DNA from: Marnyiella aurantia | GTDB taxonomy: Bacteria > Bacteroidota > Bacteroidia > Flavobacteriales > Weeksellaceae | DNA length: 64,000 bases | Assembly (NCBI RefSeq): GCF_014041915.1 | Contig: NZ_CP059472.1 | Coordinates: 1,736,001-1,800,000, forward strand | Direction: 5' to 3' | Shown: positions 63,702 through 64,000 of the stretch, piece after piece | How positions within the stretch are numbered: position 1 is the first letter of the stretch | Layout: every line of letters starts with the position of its first letter | Position numbers and translations under genes: made by a program | Notes under the pieces: generated by a model | What the model was told of the DNA's origin: nothing | Databases searched by the model: none | What the model saw: only the letters and a program-made list of their open reading frames with translations

Positions 63702-64000
63702 TCAGAAGTTTACCCCAATGGTGTACTTGTCGTAGAATGCTTTAATATGAGCCACTGCCTCATCGGCGGTATCAACCACCCGGTACAGATTCAGATCCTC
63801 CTCTGAAATCATTCCGTCCTTCAGCAGCGTTTGCTTAAACCAGTCCAGCAGTCCGCTCCAAAACTCACTGCCTACCAATATTACCGGGAAACGCGCAATC
63901 TTCGCCGTCTGTATTAGTGTAAGAGCTTCAGAGAGCTCGTCTAAAGTGCCAAAACCGCCCGGCATTACAATAAATCCCTGTGAGTATTTTACAAACATTA
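63702..64000 (-). CDS. LOG family (TIGR00730) Rossmann-fold protein, C-terminal part
   Basis: The last 99 codons of a gene that enters from the right edge; the Met encoded at 63996-63998 is internal. VMPGGFGTLDELSEAL is the hallmark PGGxGTxxE motif of the LOG/lysine-decarboxylase-like family, which binds nucleotide phosphate. It is followed by LTLIQTAKIARFPVILVGSEFW. Characterised members are cytokinin riboside 5'-monophosphate phosphoribohydrolases; in most bacteria the physiological role is unclear. Confidence 0.9.
   Translation of the reverse strand, partial: MFVKYSQGFIVMPGGFGTLDELSEALTLIQTAKIARFPVILVGSEFWSGLLDWFKQTLLKDGMISEEDLNLYRVVDTADEAVAHIKAFYDKYTIGVNF

Overview
The window looks like chromosomal core sequence from a member of the Bacteroidota, class Flavobacteriia, most probably the Weeksellaceae (Chryseobacterium group). 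The grounds are the protein families (type III glutamine synthetase, RprXY-like two-component pair, and DUF4271, DUF4293, DUF4296, DUF5689, DUF6146, DUF6705 and DUF6909 proteins), many short lipoproteins, outer-membrane receptors ending in Phe, absence of strong Shine-Dalgarno sites, and a TAnnTTTG (-7) box just upstream of about 27 gene starts. The box is expected by chance roughly once per 4 kb per strand, so individual promoter calls rest on their position. No rRNA, tRNA, CRISPR array, insertion sequence or replication origin was recognised.

Layout. 0-2.4 kb: the end of a lipoprotein / ATP-grasp operon cut by the window edge, a YpfJ-type zinc peptidase and a 2H phosphoesterase. 2.4-7.7 kb: a DUF6909 protein divergent from glutamine synthetase III, a possible small RNA, and an NlpC/P60 lipoprotein. 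7.9-13.6 kb: the rod-shape operon mreB-mreC-mreD-mrdA-rodA. 13.9-17.8 kb: the haem operon hemA-hemC-hemD-hemE. 17.9-21.3 kb: a YdeI-like protein, a serine hydrolase and glyS. 21.4-24.3 kb: three paralogous small envelope proteins interleaved with pyrD and a decayed partial copy of pyrD. 24.3-27.2 kb: DUF445 protein, msrB lipoprotein and an L,D-transpeptidase-like protein.

27.2-31.0 kb holds the most interesting accessory-looking group: a TonB receptor carrying two heavy-metal-associated domains, a Cys-rich secreted protein, and a lipoprotein with three copies of a His/Cys motif. All three are on one strand, which suggests a copper or other soft-metal surface system. 31.1-38.5 kb: DUF3887 protein, RprXY-like sensor/regulator, SRPBCC protein, oligopeptidase B, a second HemD-like protein and DUF4271. 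38.6-42.7 kb: polyprenol-phosphate glycosyltransferase, DUF4296, tgt (lacking the zinc cysteines), LptF/G permease and birA. 42.7-50.2 kb: rsfS, ftsH, LUD protein, cdsA, psd, a lipoprotein and a CPA2 antiporter. 50.2-54.7 kb: a frameshifted ABC exporter, DUF4293, and rho with a long Gln-rich insertion. 54.7-64 kb: decayed DUF6705 relics, sodA, DUF6146, and a likely nucleic-acid or phosphoester scavenging group (secreted EEP nuclease, TonB receptor, DUF5689 lipoprotein with two frameshifts). It ends with DUF6702 and the 3' end of a LOG-family gene.

Three separate loci between 50 and 63 kb (ABC exporter, DUF6705, DUF5689) carry small indels that break otherwise well-preserved reading frames. 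From sequence alone I cannot tell real gene decay from local consensus errors.
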